Shown here one piece after another: positions 41,856-52,900 of a stretch of DNA of 64,000 bases. The stretch covers positions 62,001-126,000 of the forward strand of contig NZ_RZHE01000004.1 in assembly GCF_003989825.1 (NCBI RefSeq), written 5' to 3'. The notes beneath the pieces are model-generated. The model searched no databases and was not told the origin of the DNA. It saw nothing but the letters and a program-made list of their open reading frames with translations. The DNA comes from Vreelandella populi. Lineage in GTDB: Bacteria > Pseudomonadota > Gammaproteobacteria > Pseudomonadales > Halomonadaceae. Position 1 is the first letter of the stretch. Each line of letters begins with the position of its first letter. A program made the translations under genes and the position numbers.

Positions 41856-41891
41856 TATGCCCGAAGGCAAACTGCAGCGTTAAGTAAGTAC

Positions 41892-43124
41892 TTAACCGCC
41901 GAAGTCATCCAGCATGATGTTTTCAGGTTCAACCCCTAGATCCAGCAGCAGCTTGATCACGGAGGCGTTCATCATGGGCGGCCCACACATGTAGTACTCG
42001 CAATCTTCAGGCGCCGGATGGTCCTTCAGATAGTTCTCGAAGAGCACGTTATGGATAAAGCCGGTCGGACCTTCCCAGTTATCTTCAGGCTGCGGATCTG
42101 ACAGCGCCAGATGCCACTCGAAGTTGGGGAATTCTTCAGCCAGCTGATCGTACTCTTCGTTGTAGAAGGTTTCACGCCAGGAGCGTGCACCATACCAGAA
42201 GGACATTTTGCGATCAGATTTCAAACGCTTCAGCTGGTCAAAGATATGGCTACGCATCGGCGCCATACCGGCACCACCGCCGATAAAGACCATTTCTGCA
42301 TCGGTATCCTTGGCGAAGAACTCACCAAACGGCCCCATTACCGTCACCTTGTCACCGGGCTTCAGGCTAAAGACATAGGTAGACATAAGGCCAGGCGGAT
42401 GGCTGCTGCCCGGAGGCGGCGTGGCGATACGGATGTTAAACTTGAGGAGACCCTTTTCTTCCGGGTAGTTCGCCATGGAGTAGGCGCGAATCACTTCCTC
42501 GTTGTTCTTATGGGAAACATCGAACAGGCCGAATTTTTCCCAGTCGCCACGGTACTCTTCCTCGATATCGAAATCCGAAAACTTGATATCGTAAGGCGGT
42601 GCCACCAGCTGCACGTAACCACCCGCGCGGAAAGCCACTTCTTCACCTTCCGGCAGCTTGAGGTTCAGTTCCTTGATGAAGGTAGCGACGTTGGGATTAG
42701 CCGTTACTTCGGTTTCCCATTTCTTAACGCCAAACACCTCTTCAGGCACTTCGATCTTCATGTCCTGCTTAACAGGCACCTGACAAGAGAGCCGCCAGCC
42801 CTCTTTCTTTTCACGCATGGTGAAGTGTGACTCTTCGGTAGGCAGGATTGAACCGCCGCCCTCTTCCACGCGACATTTGCACTGGGCGCAAGAACCACCG
42901 CCACCGCAAGCAGAGGAGAGGAAAATACCGTTTGCTGCCAGCGTATTCAAAAGCTTGCCGCCGGCCTGAGTCTGCAGGGTATGTTCAGGGTCGTGATTGA
43001 CCTCGATGGTCACGTCCCCGCTACTCACTAGCTTACTGCGTGCTGCCAGAATGATCGCCGTTAAACTGATAACGATGATCGTGAACATGACAACACCGAG
43101 CAAGATGATAGTTGTATCAACCAT
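41892..43124 (-). CDS. nqrF: NqrF, Na+-NQR subunit F (NADH-oxidising)
   Basis: Entry subunit: oxidises NADH with FAD and passes electrons to a [2Fe-2S] centre. Seen: one N-terminal membrane helix ([22 protein letters not shown]), ferredoxin domain with [14 protein letters not shown] and later LSCQ (about residues 70-115), FAD domain with [25 protein letters not shown] NADH region, [17 protein letters not shown], and the C-terminal [17 protein letters not shown] with aromatic/Asp-Asp-Phe-Gly-Gly end. 410 residues, full length. Last gene of nqrABCDEF. Confidence 0.98.
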   Translation of the reverse strand: MVDTTIILLGVVMFTIIVISLTAIILAARSKLVSSGDVTIEVNHDPEHTLQTQAGGKLLNTLAANGIFLSSACGGGGSCAQCKCRVEEGGGSILPTEESHFTMREKKEGWRLSCQVPVKQDMKIEVPEEVFGVKKWETEVTANPNVATFIKELNLKLPEGEEVAFRAGGYVQLVAPPYDIKFSDFDIEEEYRGDWEKFGLFDVSHKNNEEVIRAYSMANYPEEKGLLKFNIRIATPPPGSSHPPGLMSTYVFSLKPGDKVTVMGPFGEFFAKDTDAEMVFIGGGAGMAPMRSHIFDQLKRLKSDRKMSFWYGARSWRETFYNEEYDQLAEEFPNFEWHLALSDPQPEDNWEGPTGFIHNVLFENYLKDHPAPEDCEYYMCGPPMMNASVIKLLLDLGVEPENIMLDDFGG

Positions 43125-43193
43125 ATCGGTTTCCTATTGCTAAGGTTTCCTGTAACCCGGCGATGCAGCACCGCCGGGAAAAACCGGCCCCGA

Positions 43194-43811
43194 TTAGAGC
43201 TGAATGCCCGAGAAGGACATGAAGCCCAGCGACATCAGACCCACGGTGATGAACGTAATACCTAGACCTTGCAGGCCGCCTGGTACATCGCTGTATTTCA
43301 ACCTTTCACGAATACCTGCCAGAGCCGTAATGGCCAATGCCCAACCAACACCGGATCCAAAACCGTAAATAGTGGCTTCACCGAAGTTGTAGTTACGCTC
43401 AACCATGAACAGTACGCCACCTAGGATGGCGCAGTTTACGGTGATAAGCGGCAGGAATACGCCCAGTGCGTTGTACAACGCAGGCACATATTTATCCAGG
43501 AACATCTCAAGGATCTGCACCAGCGCTGCAATAACACCGATGTAGCTCAATAGCCCTAGAAACGAGAGGTCGATATTCTCAGCACCACTGATACCTGTCC
43601 AGGAGAGCGCACCTTCCGCGAGCAGAAGATTGAACACCAAGTTATTAACCGGCACTGAAATAGTCAGTACCACAATAACTGCAATGCCCAGGCCAAACGC
43701 TGAGGAAACCTTCTTAGAAACCGCTAGAAAGGTACACATTCCCAGAAAGAATGCCAAGGCCAGGTTCTCAACGAAAACCGAAGCGACGAAAAGGCTTAAA
43801 TAGTGTTCCAT
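43194..43811 (-). CDS. nqrE: NqrE, Na+-NQR subunit E
   Basis: Inner-membrane subunit with six helices, partner of NqrD around the buried iron site. Seen: [24 protein letters not shown] with one iron-ligand Cys in the first helix, [22 protein letters not shown] with the second, [19 protein letters not shown]. 205 residues. A 1-bp gap separates it from nqrD. Confidence 0.98.
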   Translation of the reverse strand: MEHYLSLFVASVFVENLALAFFLGMCTFLAVSKKVSSAFGLGIAVIVVLTISVPVNNLVFNLLLAEGALSWTGISGAENIDLSFLGLLSYIGVIAALVQILEMFLDKYVPALYNALGVFLPLITVNCAILGGVLFMVERNYNFGEATIYGFGSGVGWALAITALAGIRERLKYSDVPGGLQGLGITFITVGLMSLGFMSFSGIQL

Positions 43812-43812
43812 G

Positions 43813-44481
43813 TTACACAGCCTCCTGTGGCTTGGAGTTTTCTTTCATCTTGAACTCGGTATCTTCTACCTGTTCGGGATTGACTGAGCGCAGCACCCAA
43901 ATCAATAGCCCGATAATAAAGAAGGCAGAAGGCGGCAATAACAGCAGACCGTTTGGTACGTACCAACCGCCGTTTTGAACCGTCGGCAAGATAGTAAAGC
44001 CAAACAAACTACCCGCACCCAGCAGCTCACGGAAGAAACCCACGACCAGCAGTACGAAGCCATAACCTAGGCCGTTACCAATACCGTCTAAAAATGACAT
44101 GCCCGGCGTATTGGACATGGCAAAGCCTTCCGCACGCCCCATTACGATACAGTTGGTAATAATCAGACCCACGAATACCGACAGTTGCTTCGACATTTCA
44201 TAAGCGTACGCTTTGAGGATCTGATCAACCACGATGACTAGAGAAGCGATAATCGTCATCTGTACAATAATACGAATCGCGGACGGAATATGGTTCCGGA
44301 TCAGCGATACGAAGAAGCTTGAGAGCGACGTTACAAAAATAACGGCCAGGGCCATTACCAACGACACGCTCATGCTGGTGGTTACCGCCAGTGCAGAACA
44401 GATACCCAATATCTGAAGCGCAATCGGGTTGTTCTGGAAGATTGGCGCTATTAAAACGCTTTTTGCATTTACGTCCGCCAT
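43813..44481 (-). CDS. nqrD: NqrD, Na+-NQR subunit D
   Basis: Inner-membrane subunit with six helices, homologous to NqrE. Seen: [20 protein letters not shown] with an iron-ligand Cys, [24 protein letters not shown] with the second, [27 protein letters not shown]. 222 residues. Two bases separate it from nqrC. Confidence 0.98.
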   Translation of the reverse strand: MADVNAKSVLIAPIFQNNPIALQILGICSALAVTTSMSVSLVMALAVIFVTSLSSFFVSLIRNHIPSAIRIIVQMTIIASLVIVVDQILKAYAYEMSKQLSVFVGLIITNCIVMGRAEGFAMSNTPGMSFLDGIGNGLGYGFVLLVVGFFRELLGAGSLFGFTILPTVQNGGWYVPNGLLLLPPSAFFIIGLLIWVLRSVNPEQVEDTEFKMKENSKPQEAV

Positions 44482-44483
44482 GA

Positions 44484-45302
44484 TTAAGCCCCCTCACCGT
44501 CTTCGAAGTCAGTATCGGCGTTTTCGGCGTTTTCAGACTCAGTACCGCTGCGGAATTGCGCAAGGTATGGACCGAAACCTTCTTCGCTCAACCAGAATTG
44601 CAGCATGTTGGTAACACCATTACTGGTGAGCGTAGCACCGGATAACGCGTCTACTTCATTTTCACCACTAGCGTTTTTGCTCAGGCGGATGGCCGGTGAG
44701 AGGTCGCCCTCTTCATCGTAAATCTCTTTACCTTCCCACTGGGCCTGCCAACGCGGATTGTTTACTTCACCACCCAGGCCCGGCGTTTCGCTGTGGTCGT
44801 AGTAGGTAATACTGATAATGGTATTACCGTCACCTTCGATCGACAAGAAGCCCATCATCCGGCCCCAGAGACCTTGTCCACGAATCGGCAAAACGATTTG
44901 CTCGGGCTCATCTTCATTGCCTACCAGGTAGACAGTGGCGTAGTTTTCAACGCGCGTGAGTCCCGCAATGTCACGATCGCCAGACAGCGTACGGCCAGTT
45001 GCCGGATCACGTGCGGCTTCAAAGCCATCAAACTCATCAGGATCGAACTCATCGGTATATTCGCCGGTTTCAAGCTCGACGACACGCGAAGTGATCTGCT
45101 CCCGAAACGCTCCTTCCACATCCATACCCGGCTCGTATAGACGCGCCACGTTAAGAATGTTGGTTTTACGATCCAATTCCTGATTGAGCTGCTGTGCAGG
45201 ACGCAGTGCCACGGCGGCCGTCGAAACGATAACCGAGCACACAATACACAACGAAAACGCCACAATCAGAATCTTCTTGATTGAGTTATTACCTTGTGCC
45301 AT
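44484..45302 (-). CDS. nqrC: NqrC, Na+-NQR subunit C (covalent FMN)
   Basis: Single-helix subunit with a periplasmic domain that carries FMN bound through phosphoester to Thr. Seen: N-terminal helix ([23 protein letters not shown]), [34 protein letters not shown], and the flavinylation motif [10 protein letters not shown] (Thr about residue 222). 272 residues; the acidic C-terminal tail is a little longer than in Vibrio. Needs ApbE for flavin attachment. Overlaps the nqrB stop by one base. Confidence 0.98.
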   Translation of the reverse strand: MAQGNNSIKKILIVAFSLCIVCSVIVSTAAVALRPAQQLNQELDRKTNILNVARLYEPGMDVEGAFREQITSRVVELETGEYTDEFDPDEFDGFEAARDPATGRTLSGDRDIAGLTRVENYATVYLVGNEDEPEQIVLPIRGQGLWGRMMGFLSIEGDGNTIISITYYDHSETPGLGGEVNNPRWQAQWEGKEIYDEEGDLSPAIRLSKNASGENEVDALSGATLTSNGVTNMLQFWLSEEGFGPYLAQFRSGTESENAENADTDFEDGEGA

Positions 45303-46528
45303 TAGGCAGTCTCCTCGGCCGGTACGCCAGTACGCTTGATACGGCGCTTGATATTGGCCTGGACGAAGAAGTGGTCAATCAATGGTGCAAACAGGTTAGC
45401 AAAGAGAATCGCCAACATGATGCCTTCGGGGAAGGCTGGGTTAACCACACGAATCAGCACCGTCAGTACACCAATTAGCGCACCAAATATCAAACGGCCC
45501 TGGGTGGTCATGGAAGCAGAGACGGGGTCAGTCGCCATAAATACCATCCCGAACGCGAACCCACCTATCACGAAGTGCCAGTACCAGGGCATGGCAAACA
45601 TTGGGTTGGTATCTGAACCAATTAGATTCAACAGCGCGCTGCTCGCGACCATGCCAAGGAATACACCCAGCATGATTCGCCACGAGGCTATTCGTGTATA
45701 CAGCAGCACTAGTGCTCCGATCATGATCGCAAGCGTTGACACCTCACCCACCGAGCCTGGAACAAAGCCAAGGAAGGCGTCCCACCAGCTAAAGGTATTG
45801 GTCACTGCATCCATGCCGTCCTGGAACGCTATGGAAAGTGCAGTCGCCCCTGTGTAGCCGTCAGCCGCTACCCAGATTTCATCGCCAGAAATTTGCGCCG
45901 GGTAGGCAAAGTAGAGGAACGCACGACCGGTAAGCGCTGGGTTCAGGAAGTTTTTGCCTGTACCGCCAAAAATCTCCTTACCAATAACAACACCGAAGGT
46001 GATGCCAAGCGCTACCTGCCAAAGTGGAATGGTCGCTGGGAGAATCAGCGCATACAGCACCGAGGTCACGAAGAAACCTTCGTTGACTTCGTGGCCACGC
46101 TTGACCGCAAACAACACTTCCCAGAAACCACCAACGGCAAAGGTTACCAGGTAGATAGGCAGGAAGTACGTGGCGCCCAGTAAGAAGTTAGACCATAAGC
46201 TGTCGGAGTCATGCCCCCCTGCCAGGGTCATCAAAATGGCTTCACGCCAGCCACCCATGGAGGCATAGCCTGCATCGATTGCCACGTTCGCCTGCCAACC
46301 CGCGTTCCACATACCGAAGAACATGGCTGGAAAGGTGCATAGCCAAACGGTGATCATGATGCGCTTTAGGTCGATACCATCGCGCACATGAGCCGTGGTT
46401 TTAGCAACGCTGGGCGGAGAGTAGAAAATCGTGTCTACCGCTTCGTAAAGCGGATAGAACTTTTCATATTTCCCGCCTTTATGGAAATGCGGCTCGAGAC
46501 TATCGAGTGTTTGTCGAATACCCATCAT
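45302..46528 (-). CDS. nqrB: NqrB, Na+-NQR subunit B (covalent FMN, quinone site)
   Basis: Polytopic subunit with about ten helices; carries FMN and riboflavin and lies on the sodium path. Seen: [22 protein letters not shown] at the N-terminus, [14 protein letters not shown] segment [21 protein letters not shown], flavinylation motif GYTGATALS (Thr about residue 226), [34 protein letters not shown] loop. 408 residues. TGATG overlap with nqrA. Confidence 0.98.
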   Translation of the reverse strand: MMGIRQTLDSLEPHFHKGGKYEKFYPLYEAVDTIFYSPPSVAKTTAHVRDGIDLKRIMITVWLCTFPAMFFGMWNAGWQANVAIDAGYASMGGWREAILMTLAGGHDSDSLWSNFLLGATYFLPIYLVTFAVGGFWEVLFAVKRGHEVNEGFFVTSVLYALILPATIPLWQVALGITFGVVIGKEIFGGTGKNFLNPALTGRAFLYFAYPAQISGDEIWVAADGYTGATALSIAFQDGMDAVTNTFSWWDAFLGFVPGSVGEVSTLAIMIGALVLLYTRIASWRIMLGVFLGMVASSALLNLIGSDTNPMFAMPWYWHFVIGGFAFGMVFMATDPVSASMTTQGRLIFGALIGVLTVLIRVVNPAFPEGIMLAILFANLFAPLIDHFFVQANIKRRIKRTGVPAEETA

Positions 46529-47877
46529 CAGGCCTCTTTCTCGATCATGGTGAGGTTGTCACGCAGGATGGGGCCGAACTCATATTTGCCTGGGCAAACA
46601 TAGGTACATAGCGCCAAATCCTCTTCGTCTAACTCAAGACACCCGAGTTGCATGGCAACTTCAATGTCGCCCACGATCAACGAACGCAGCAGCTGAGTCG
46701 GCAAGATATCCAGTGGCATGACGGTCTCGTACGAACCCACTGGCACCATGGCTCGCTCGGAACCATTAGTAGAGGTGGTCGGTGCGTAGTTACGCAGGCC
46801 TTTAATGCGGGAAAGATAAATACCCAGAACCGAATGGCGATCTGCACCTAGCGACAGCCACCCCATTAAAGCACGCTTGTTGCCCTCTTCAAGCAAACTG
46901 ATTTGATTGCTGAAGCGTCCCAGGTAGGTCAGGTTTCCCTCAGCTGTAAAGCCAGAGAACACCGAACCGGAAATCACGCGAGTGTCGTCGGGTTTGATGA
47001 CTTCGCCTGCCAGGAGTTCCTCGGTGCTTGCACCCATGCGGGTACGCACGAGCCGCGGTTTCTCAGCGCGTGGACCACCAATAGCCACCACACGGTCAGT
47101 GCTCAGCTTGCCTTCGGCGAACAGCTTGCCGAACGCCATGACATCCTGATAACCGATGTGCCAGACTTTTTTATGCAGCGCCACTGGCGAAAGGTAGTGA
47201 ATATGCGTGCCTACCAGGCCAGCCGGATGCGGACCAACAAAGCTTTCGGCTCTCACGCCCTCAATATCCCCGCCAGGGATATTGTCATCAGTACCCATGC
47301 ACAGGAAAACGTTGCCCTCGGTCAGGCGGGTTAGCACCTTGAGGCCGTCTTCAAACGCTTGGGTATCTTCGTTGATGATAACTGAAGGGTCAGCACTTAG
47401 CGGATGAGTATCCACAGCCGTTACAAAAATATCAGCAGGAAGACTGTCGATAGCTGGCGTGCGTGAGAAAGGACGCGTACGTAGCGCTGTCCATAATCCT
47501 GATTCAACCAGTTGGTCGACGACTAACTGACGGTCAAGTTGCGCTAAAGTAGAACGCTCATGAGAGGCGAATGTCATCGCTTCTTCATTTTCGTCGACTT
47601 TAATGACCACAGAGAGCAGGCGACGCTTTTCGCCACGGTTTATTGCAACTACTTCACCGCTTGCTGGTGCCGTAAAACGCACACCCTCAACTTTCTTGTC
47701 GGTAAAAAGCAGTTGGCCCAGTTTGACCTTGTCCCCTTCCTGAACTTCCATGGTTGGCTTCATGCCAACATAGTCAGTACCCAGGATTGCCACGTAACGC
47801 ACAGGCTGCGCATCTTCAATACGCTGCTCGGGCACTCCCGTGATGGGGAGATCCAGGCCTTTTTTGACTTCGATCAT
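46528..47877 (-). CDS. nqrA: NqrA, Na+-NQR subunit A
   Basis: Peripheral cytoplasmic subunit implicated in ubiquinone binding. Seen: [15 protein letters not shown] at the start, [85 protein letters not shown] and [47 protein letters not shown] at the end (read in parts). First gene of the operon; a candidate promoter sits 140 bp upstream. Confidence 0.98.
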   Translation of the reverse strand: MIEVKKGLDLPITGVPEQRIEDAQPVRYVAILGTDYVGMKPTMEVQEGDKVKLGQLLFTDKKVEGVRFTAPASGEVVAINRGEKRRLLSVVIKVDENEEAMTFASHERSTLAQLDRQLVVDQLVESGLWTALRTRPFSRTPAIDSLPADIFVTAVDTHPLSADPSVIINEDTQAFEDGLKVLTRLTEGNVFLCMGTDDNIPGGDIEGVRAESFVGPHPAGLVGTHIHYLSPVALHKKVWHIGYQDVMAFGKLFAEGKLSTDRVVAIGGPRAEKPRLVRTRMGASTEELLAGEVIKPDDTRVISGSVFSGFTAEGNLTYLGRFSNQISLLEEGNKRALMGWLSLGADRHSVLGIYLSRIKGLRNYAPTTSTNGSERAMVPVGSYETVMPLDILPTQLLRSLIVGDIEVAMQLGCLELDEEDLALCTYVCPGKYEFGPILRDNLTMIEKEA

Positions 47878-48018
47878 AGTCTCGCCCAGTTGATGGATCG
47901 GATATACGAAGGTAAGGGGTTCGAATGCTTATTTCCTGCCCAGTGAATTCTTATTTTCTGTCAGATTGTTACCAGTCAGGCCCAAGCACTGCTTGAACCA
48001 CCCCGAAAAATCTTACGC

Positions 48019-48047
48019 ATTATAAAGATAAGCGCGGCCAATGACCA
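48019..48047 (-). promoter_or_regulatory. Candidate sigma70 promoter for the nqr operon
   Basis: On the minus strand TGGTCA (48047-48042), 17-bp spacer, TATAAT (48024-48019). The -10 is perfect, the -35 matches 4 of 6. It would leave a leader of roughly 135 nt before nqrA. Confidence 0.5.
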
Positions 48048-48109
48048 CATCCCTGATGCTCTCAAAAAGTGTTATACGCCTATCAATCGCAATTGATTTT
48101 AAAATTAAA

Positions 48110-48131
48110 AACGCCACCCGAAGGTGGCGTT
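48110..48131 (-). terminator. Terminator after gap
   Basis: AACGCCACC/GGTGGCGTT around CGAA, followed on the minus strand by TTTTAATTTT. It separates gap from the nqr promoter. Confidence 0.88.
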
Positions 48132-48190
48132 ATAAAAATCCGGCTTGATAAAAAAAAGCCGTTTGACAAACCATTTATCCTATAAAGGCA

Positions 48191-49651
48191 TCATGCGAGG
48201 TGCGGCAACTTCAAAAACTGCACGTTCGACATCTGCTGCAGGATGCGGATTACTTGACAGCTGTAGCCAAACTCATTGTCGTACCATACGTACACAACGA
48301 CATTATTGTCGTTGGCAATGGTTGCTTTCGCATCCACGATGCCAGCATGGCGATTGCCAACGAAGTCCGATGAAACCACTTCGGCAGAATCCACATAATC
48401 AATCTGCTTTTGATAAGACGAATCGATGGACATGCGGCGCAGATAATTATTCAACGCATCGGCATCGGTTGGCTTATCTAGCGTCAGGTTTAAAATGGCC
48501 ATGGAAACATTCGGCGTCGGCACACGAATCGCATTGCCGGTTAGCTTGCCTTCCAGTTCAGGTAGCGCTTTTGCCGCTGCCTTGGCCGCACCCGTTTCGG
48601 TCAATACCATGTTGAGCGCCGCACTGCGGCCGCGACGATCACCTTTATGATAGTTATCAATTAGGTTCTGGTCGTTGGTGTAAGCGTGTACCGTTTCAAC
48701 ATGCCCGATCGCAACGCCATACTCATCATTGAGCACCTTGAGTACGGGCACGATGGCGTTAGTGGTACAGGAAGCGGCCGACACAATACGGTCATTGTCA
48801 CCAATGGTCGTGTGATTAACCCCGTAAACGATATTTTTGATATCGCCTTTACCCGGCGCGGTCAATAGCGCCTTGGCAGCGCCCTTGCACTCCAGATGCT
48901 GGCCAAGGCCAGCCTCATCACGCCAGATCCCGGTGTTATCAACGATTACAGCATTATCAATGTCATAGGCGGTGTAGTCGATTTCGCTAGGTGAATCAGC
49001 GTAGATCACCTGAACAATATTGCCGTTAACAGTCAACGTACGCGCTTCGGCATCAACGGCTATAGTACCCTCAAAGGGCCCGTGCACAGAGTCACGACGC
49101 AGCAGGCTGGCACGTTTTTCAAGATCCTTGGCAACATCACCACGCCCACGCACTACAATGGCCCGAAGGCGTAATAGGTTGCCACCACCAGCCTTTTCAA
49201 CCAGTACGCGTGCAAGTAAGCGGCCAATACGACCAAAACCGTAAAGCACGACGTCCTGCGGCTCGCCCTTGCTAGCTCCCGGCTTATAACCGTCGATAAT
49301 ATCCTTCAACTCGTTACGTAAAAACGCGTTGAGATCACTACCGCCCTTCCTTTTAAACATGACCCCAAGTTTGCCCACGTCAACATGGGCAGGCCCCAGG
49401 TTAAGCGCGCTCATGGCTTCAATGATGGGGAACGTGTCCTCAACCGAAAGCTCTGTACCTTCAATCTTACGTACAAACCGGTGATCCTTCAGAATCCGGA
49501 TAACCGACTGATTGATCAGCGAGCGCCCAAACATGGTGGCCACAACATTGTTCTGGCGATAGAGACGGCCCACCAGCGGGATCATCTGCTCGGCCAGGGC
49601 TTGATTGTTTTGCCATTCCTGAAAAACGTTCTCGAGAGCTTGCTGACTCAC
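48191..49651 (-). CDS. gap: Glyceraldehyde-3-phosphate dehydrogenase, long form with N-terminal extension
   Basis: Phosphorylating GAPDH domain preceded by about 125 extra residues. Seen: extension with LAEQMIPLVGRLYRQNNVVATMFGRSLIN and FPIIEAMSALNLGPAHVDVGKL; then VVLYGFGRIGRLLARVLVEKA (NAD), KRASLLRRDSVHGPF, VVDNTGIW-like, SAASCTTNAIVPVLKVL with the catalytic Cys at about residue 294, HAYTNDQNLIDNYHKGDRRGRSAALNM, VPTPNVSMAILNL, YDNEFGYSCQV. Same architecture as the second GAPDH of Pseudomonas, which also neighbours mfd. GTG start chosen because GAGG sits correctly before it; an ATG four codons up overlaps that site. Confidence 0.95.
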   Translation of the reverse strand: MSQQALENVFQEWQNNQALAEQMIPLVGRLYRQNNVVATMFGRSLINQSVIRILKDHRFVRKIEGTELSVEDTFPIIEAMSALNLGPAHVDVGKLGVMFKRKGGSDLNAFLRNELKDIIDGYKPGASKGEPQDVVLYGFGRIGRLLARVLVEKAGGGNLLRLRAIVVRGRGDVAKDLEKRASLLRRDSVHGPFEGTIAVDAEARTLTVNGNIVQVIYADSPSEIDYTAYDIDNAVIVDNTGIWRDEAGLGQHLECKGAAKALLTAPGKGDIKNIVYGVNHTTIGDNDRIVSAASCTTNAIVPVLKVLNDEYGVAIGHVETVHAYTNDQNLIDNYHKGDRRGRSAALNMVLTETGAAKAAAKALPELEGKLTGNAIRVPTPNVSMAILNLTLDKPTDADALNNYLRRMSIDSSYQKQIDYVDSAEVVSSDFVGNRHAGIVDAKATIANDNNVVVYVWYDNEFGYSCQVIRILQQMSNVQFLKLPHLA

Positions 49652-49665
49652 GTGCGGCCTCATAC

Positions 49666-49725
49666 GGTTATGAAAGATAGGGTTATGAAATACAAAGTTA
49701 TAAAAATATGGGTTAAGTAACCGAA
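49666..49725. repeat. Four imperfect tandem 15-bp repeats upstream of gap
   Basis: Units begin at 49666, 49681, 49696 and 49711: GGTTATGAAAgatag, GGTTATGAAAtacaa, aGTTATaAAAatatg, GGTTAaGtAAccgaa. The conserved core is GGTTATGAAA. They start 14 bp before the gap GTG, in its 5' leader or promoter. Confidence 0.8.
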
Positions 49726-49899
49726 ACTAAAAAATCATCAACCCAACAAGTAGTAACCAGGATATAGATGCATTATCCCGGCCTTGCTACCGGGTCGCAA
49801 TGAATGGATAGTCGCACGCCATGTAGGGGTATTACAGAAAATGGCATTTGACTACAAACTCAAAATAGACTCTACCTTAAACTGCCACGGGTTAGCCCT

Positions 49900-49927
49900 C
49901 TGACTGAAAGTAGTCATCGTGTATGAT
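49900..49927 (+). promoter_or_regulatory. Candidate sigma70 promoter for mfd
   Basis: CTGACT (49900-49905), 16-bp spacer, TATGAT (49922-49927), about 35 bp before the mfd ATG. 4 of 6 and 5 of 6 matches. Confidence 0.5.
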
Positions 49928-49962
49928 CCTTATTCCGTTTCAGCGCAAAACGATACCTGACT

Positions 49963-52900
49963 ATGCCATCATTTTCTCTGCTCGAACCGCCCCAGCCACA
50001 AGGGACTCGTGACACGCTTTACTGGACAGCGCCGCCGGGCAGTGCGTCTGCATTGGCGCTCGCTCAGGTAGCAGCTAGCGCTCCCCTACTGGTGATTACT
50101 CCCAATACGGCCAGCGCCCAGCGCCTTGAGCAAGACCTGGCTTTCTATAGCGACGTGCCGGTGCTTCCTTTTCCCGACTGGGAAACGCTGCCTTACGACA
50201 GTTTCTCGCCACACCAGGACATCGTTTCTGCTCGTCTGCGCACGCTGCGTCTGCTTCAAGATGGTGTGCGCGGCATCGTACTGGTGCCTATCAATACACT
50301 AATGCAGCGCCTGGCTCCCGTGTCCTATATCGCCGGGCGCGTAATGACCTTAAAGGCGGGTGCCAAACTCAACCGTGAGACATTTAGAGAGTCATTGACG
50401 CGTGCTGGGTATCGCGCGGTAGAGACTGTCTACGAGCCCGGTGAGTACGCCATGCGCGGCGCCCTGATCGATCTTTTTGCCATGGGCATGGATGAGCCGA
50501 TCCGTATCGATCTGTTCGACGATGAAATTGATACGCTGCGGCACTTCGACCCCGGCAACCAGCGCTCGACTGACAAGGTAGGCGTCATTGAACTGCTTCC
50601 TGCTCATGAGTATTCGCTCAGCCGCAGCGCAATTGCCTGTTTTCGCGAGCAATTTGAAACCCTGTTTGATGTCGACCCACGCCAATGCCCGCTGTATAAC
50701 GATGCGCTTAAAGCGATCCCCTCGCCGGGGCTTGAGCACTATCTACCGCTATTTTTTGATGAAACCGCCTCACTGTTCGATCATGTCACTGACGACACCC
50801 GGGTAGCCTTGCTACCCGGCGTTTTTGAAGCTGCCGAACAGCACTGGCAGTCTATCGAGGCGCGCTACACCAACTTGGCCGTTGACCCCACTCGGCCGCT
50901 GCTTCCTCCTCACCGGGCGTTCTTTCCGGTAAGCGATGTATTCTCGGCGATTAAAGCTCGCGCGCGTATCGAGCTAACCGAAAACGAAGGGCAGCGCCAT
51001 GCCCTGACGCCAGAGGCCAAGGCACTCCCCCCGCTGGCGATAAACGCTCGCGCAAAGCAGCCGCTGGGTGAATTAAGTAATTTCTTAAACAATCAGCCCG
51101 ATCTTCGGATACTGTTTGTGGCTGAGTCCCGGGGCCGCCGTGAAGCGCTTGAAGAGATACTCGCGCCGCTAACACTCGCGCTGCCCTACGTGGAGAGCTT
51201 TCACGCCTTTCTAACCAGCCAGCATGCCTACGCGATTACCGAAAGCCTGGTCGATAGCGGCCTGTGGCTTACCCAACCACACATCGCGGTCATCAGTGAA
51301 ACGGAGCTGTTTGGTGAGGTGGTACGCCAGAGCCGCCGACGGGAAAAGGCTACTGATGATAACGAGCTGGCAGTTCGCCATCTTTCTGAGCTGCGCGAAG
51401 GCGCCCCGGTGGTTCACCAAGCTCACGGCGTAGGCCGCTATTTGGGGCTTGAGACGCTGTCTGCCGGCGGCCAGGCCAACGAGTTTCTCGCCCTTTCCTA
51501 CGCAAACGGCGCCAAGCTCTACGTTCCGGTGGATAGCCTTCACCTTATTTCCCGTTACAGCGGCGCCGACGACGAACTGGCACCGCTGCATAAACTGGGC
51601 TCGGATCAATGGGAAAAAGCCCGGCGCAAGGCGGCCGAGAAGATTCGCGATACGGCCGCCGAGCTGCTGGATGTTTACGCTCGGCGTGAAGCCCAGCAGG
51701 GGGTTGTCTATGAATCCCCCGGCGAGGAGTACGTGCGCTTTGCCGCCAGCTTTCCGTTTGAGGAAACACCCGACCAACAGGCGGCCATTGAAGCCGTCAT
51801 TGACGACATGGTTTCCCCCCAACCCATGGATCGCGTCGTGTGCGGCGATGTGGGGTTTGGTAAAACGGAAGTCGCCATGCGCGCCGCCTTTCTGGCGGTA
51901 CAATCAAACCGCCAGGTCGTGGTGCTGGTACCCACCACTCTGCTTGCCCGCCAGCATTTTGAGAACTTCCGCGATCGTTTTGCCGATACGGCGGTGAATA
52001 TTCGCCTTATCTCCCGCTTTACGGCGGGCAAGGAGATGACGCAAACGCTTGAAAGTATCAAAAATGGTCAAACCGATATTGTTATCGGTACCCATAAGCT
52101 GCTTTCCAAAAGCGTTGAGCTACCCAAGATAGGGCTTCTGATTATCGATGAAGAGCACCGTTTTGGCGTTGCCCAGAAGGAGAAACTCAAAACGCTTCGC
52201 GCTGAAATCGATATTTTAACCCTGACCGCCACGCCCATACCGCGCACGCTCAATATGGCGATGAGTGGTATTCGCGATCTTTCGATTATCGCCACACCGC
52301 CTGCTCGGCGCCTGTCGGTCAAAACCTTTGTACAGCAACGCGACAAAAGCATTATCAAGGAAGCGCTGTTGCGCGAAATACTTCGCGGCGGTCAGGTCTA
52401 TTTTCTGCACAACGAAGTCAAGACCATCGAAAATGCCGCTGAACAAATCCGCGAGCTGGTACCGGAAGCTCGGGTGGCCGTAGCACACGGGCAGCTGCCT
52501 GAGCGTAGCCTTGAGCGGGTGATGTCGGATTTCTACCATCGCCGCTTCAACGTACTGGTCTGCTCAACCATTATTGAAACCGGCATTGATGTGCCCAGCG
52601 CCAATACCATCTTGATTGAGCGCGCCGACAAGTTTGGCCTGGCCCAACTCCACCAGCTTCGTGGCCGCGTAGGGCGCAGCCACCACCAAGCGTATGCCTA
52701 CCTGCTCACACCTCCCCCCAAGGCCATGACCCGCGACGCGGTTAAACGCCTAGAAGCCATTAGCGCCTCCGACGACCTTGGCGCTGGCTTTACGTTGGCA
52801 AGCCACGATATGGAAATTCGTGGAGCGGGCGAGCTTTTAGGCGATGAACAGAGCGGCCAGATGGAAACTATCGGCTACTCTTTATATATGGAAATGCTAG

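Larger units (their letters stand above)
49652..49962. other. Divergent gap/mfd intergenic region
   Basis: About 310 bp. The gap-proximal part carries four tandem 15-bp repeats (listed separately); the mfd-proximal part carries a candidate promoter. Nothing else recognised. Confidence 0.6.

Noticed and set aside
42111..42830. 239-codon open frame antisense to nqrF
   Set aside because: Shadow of nqrF; no independent support.
49671..49720. 16-codon plus-strand peptide (MKDRVMKYKVIKIWVK) across the 15-bp repeats
   Set aside because: Its five-residue periodicity follows from the DNA repeat and it has no ribosome-binding site; kept only as a repeat.
51211..51903. 230-codon open frame antisense to mfd
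   Set aside because: Fully inside the strongly conserved mfd helicase region; a codon-bias shadow.
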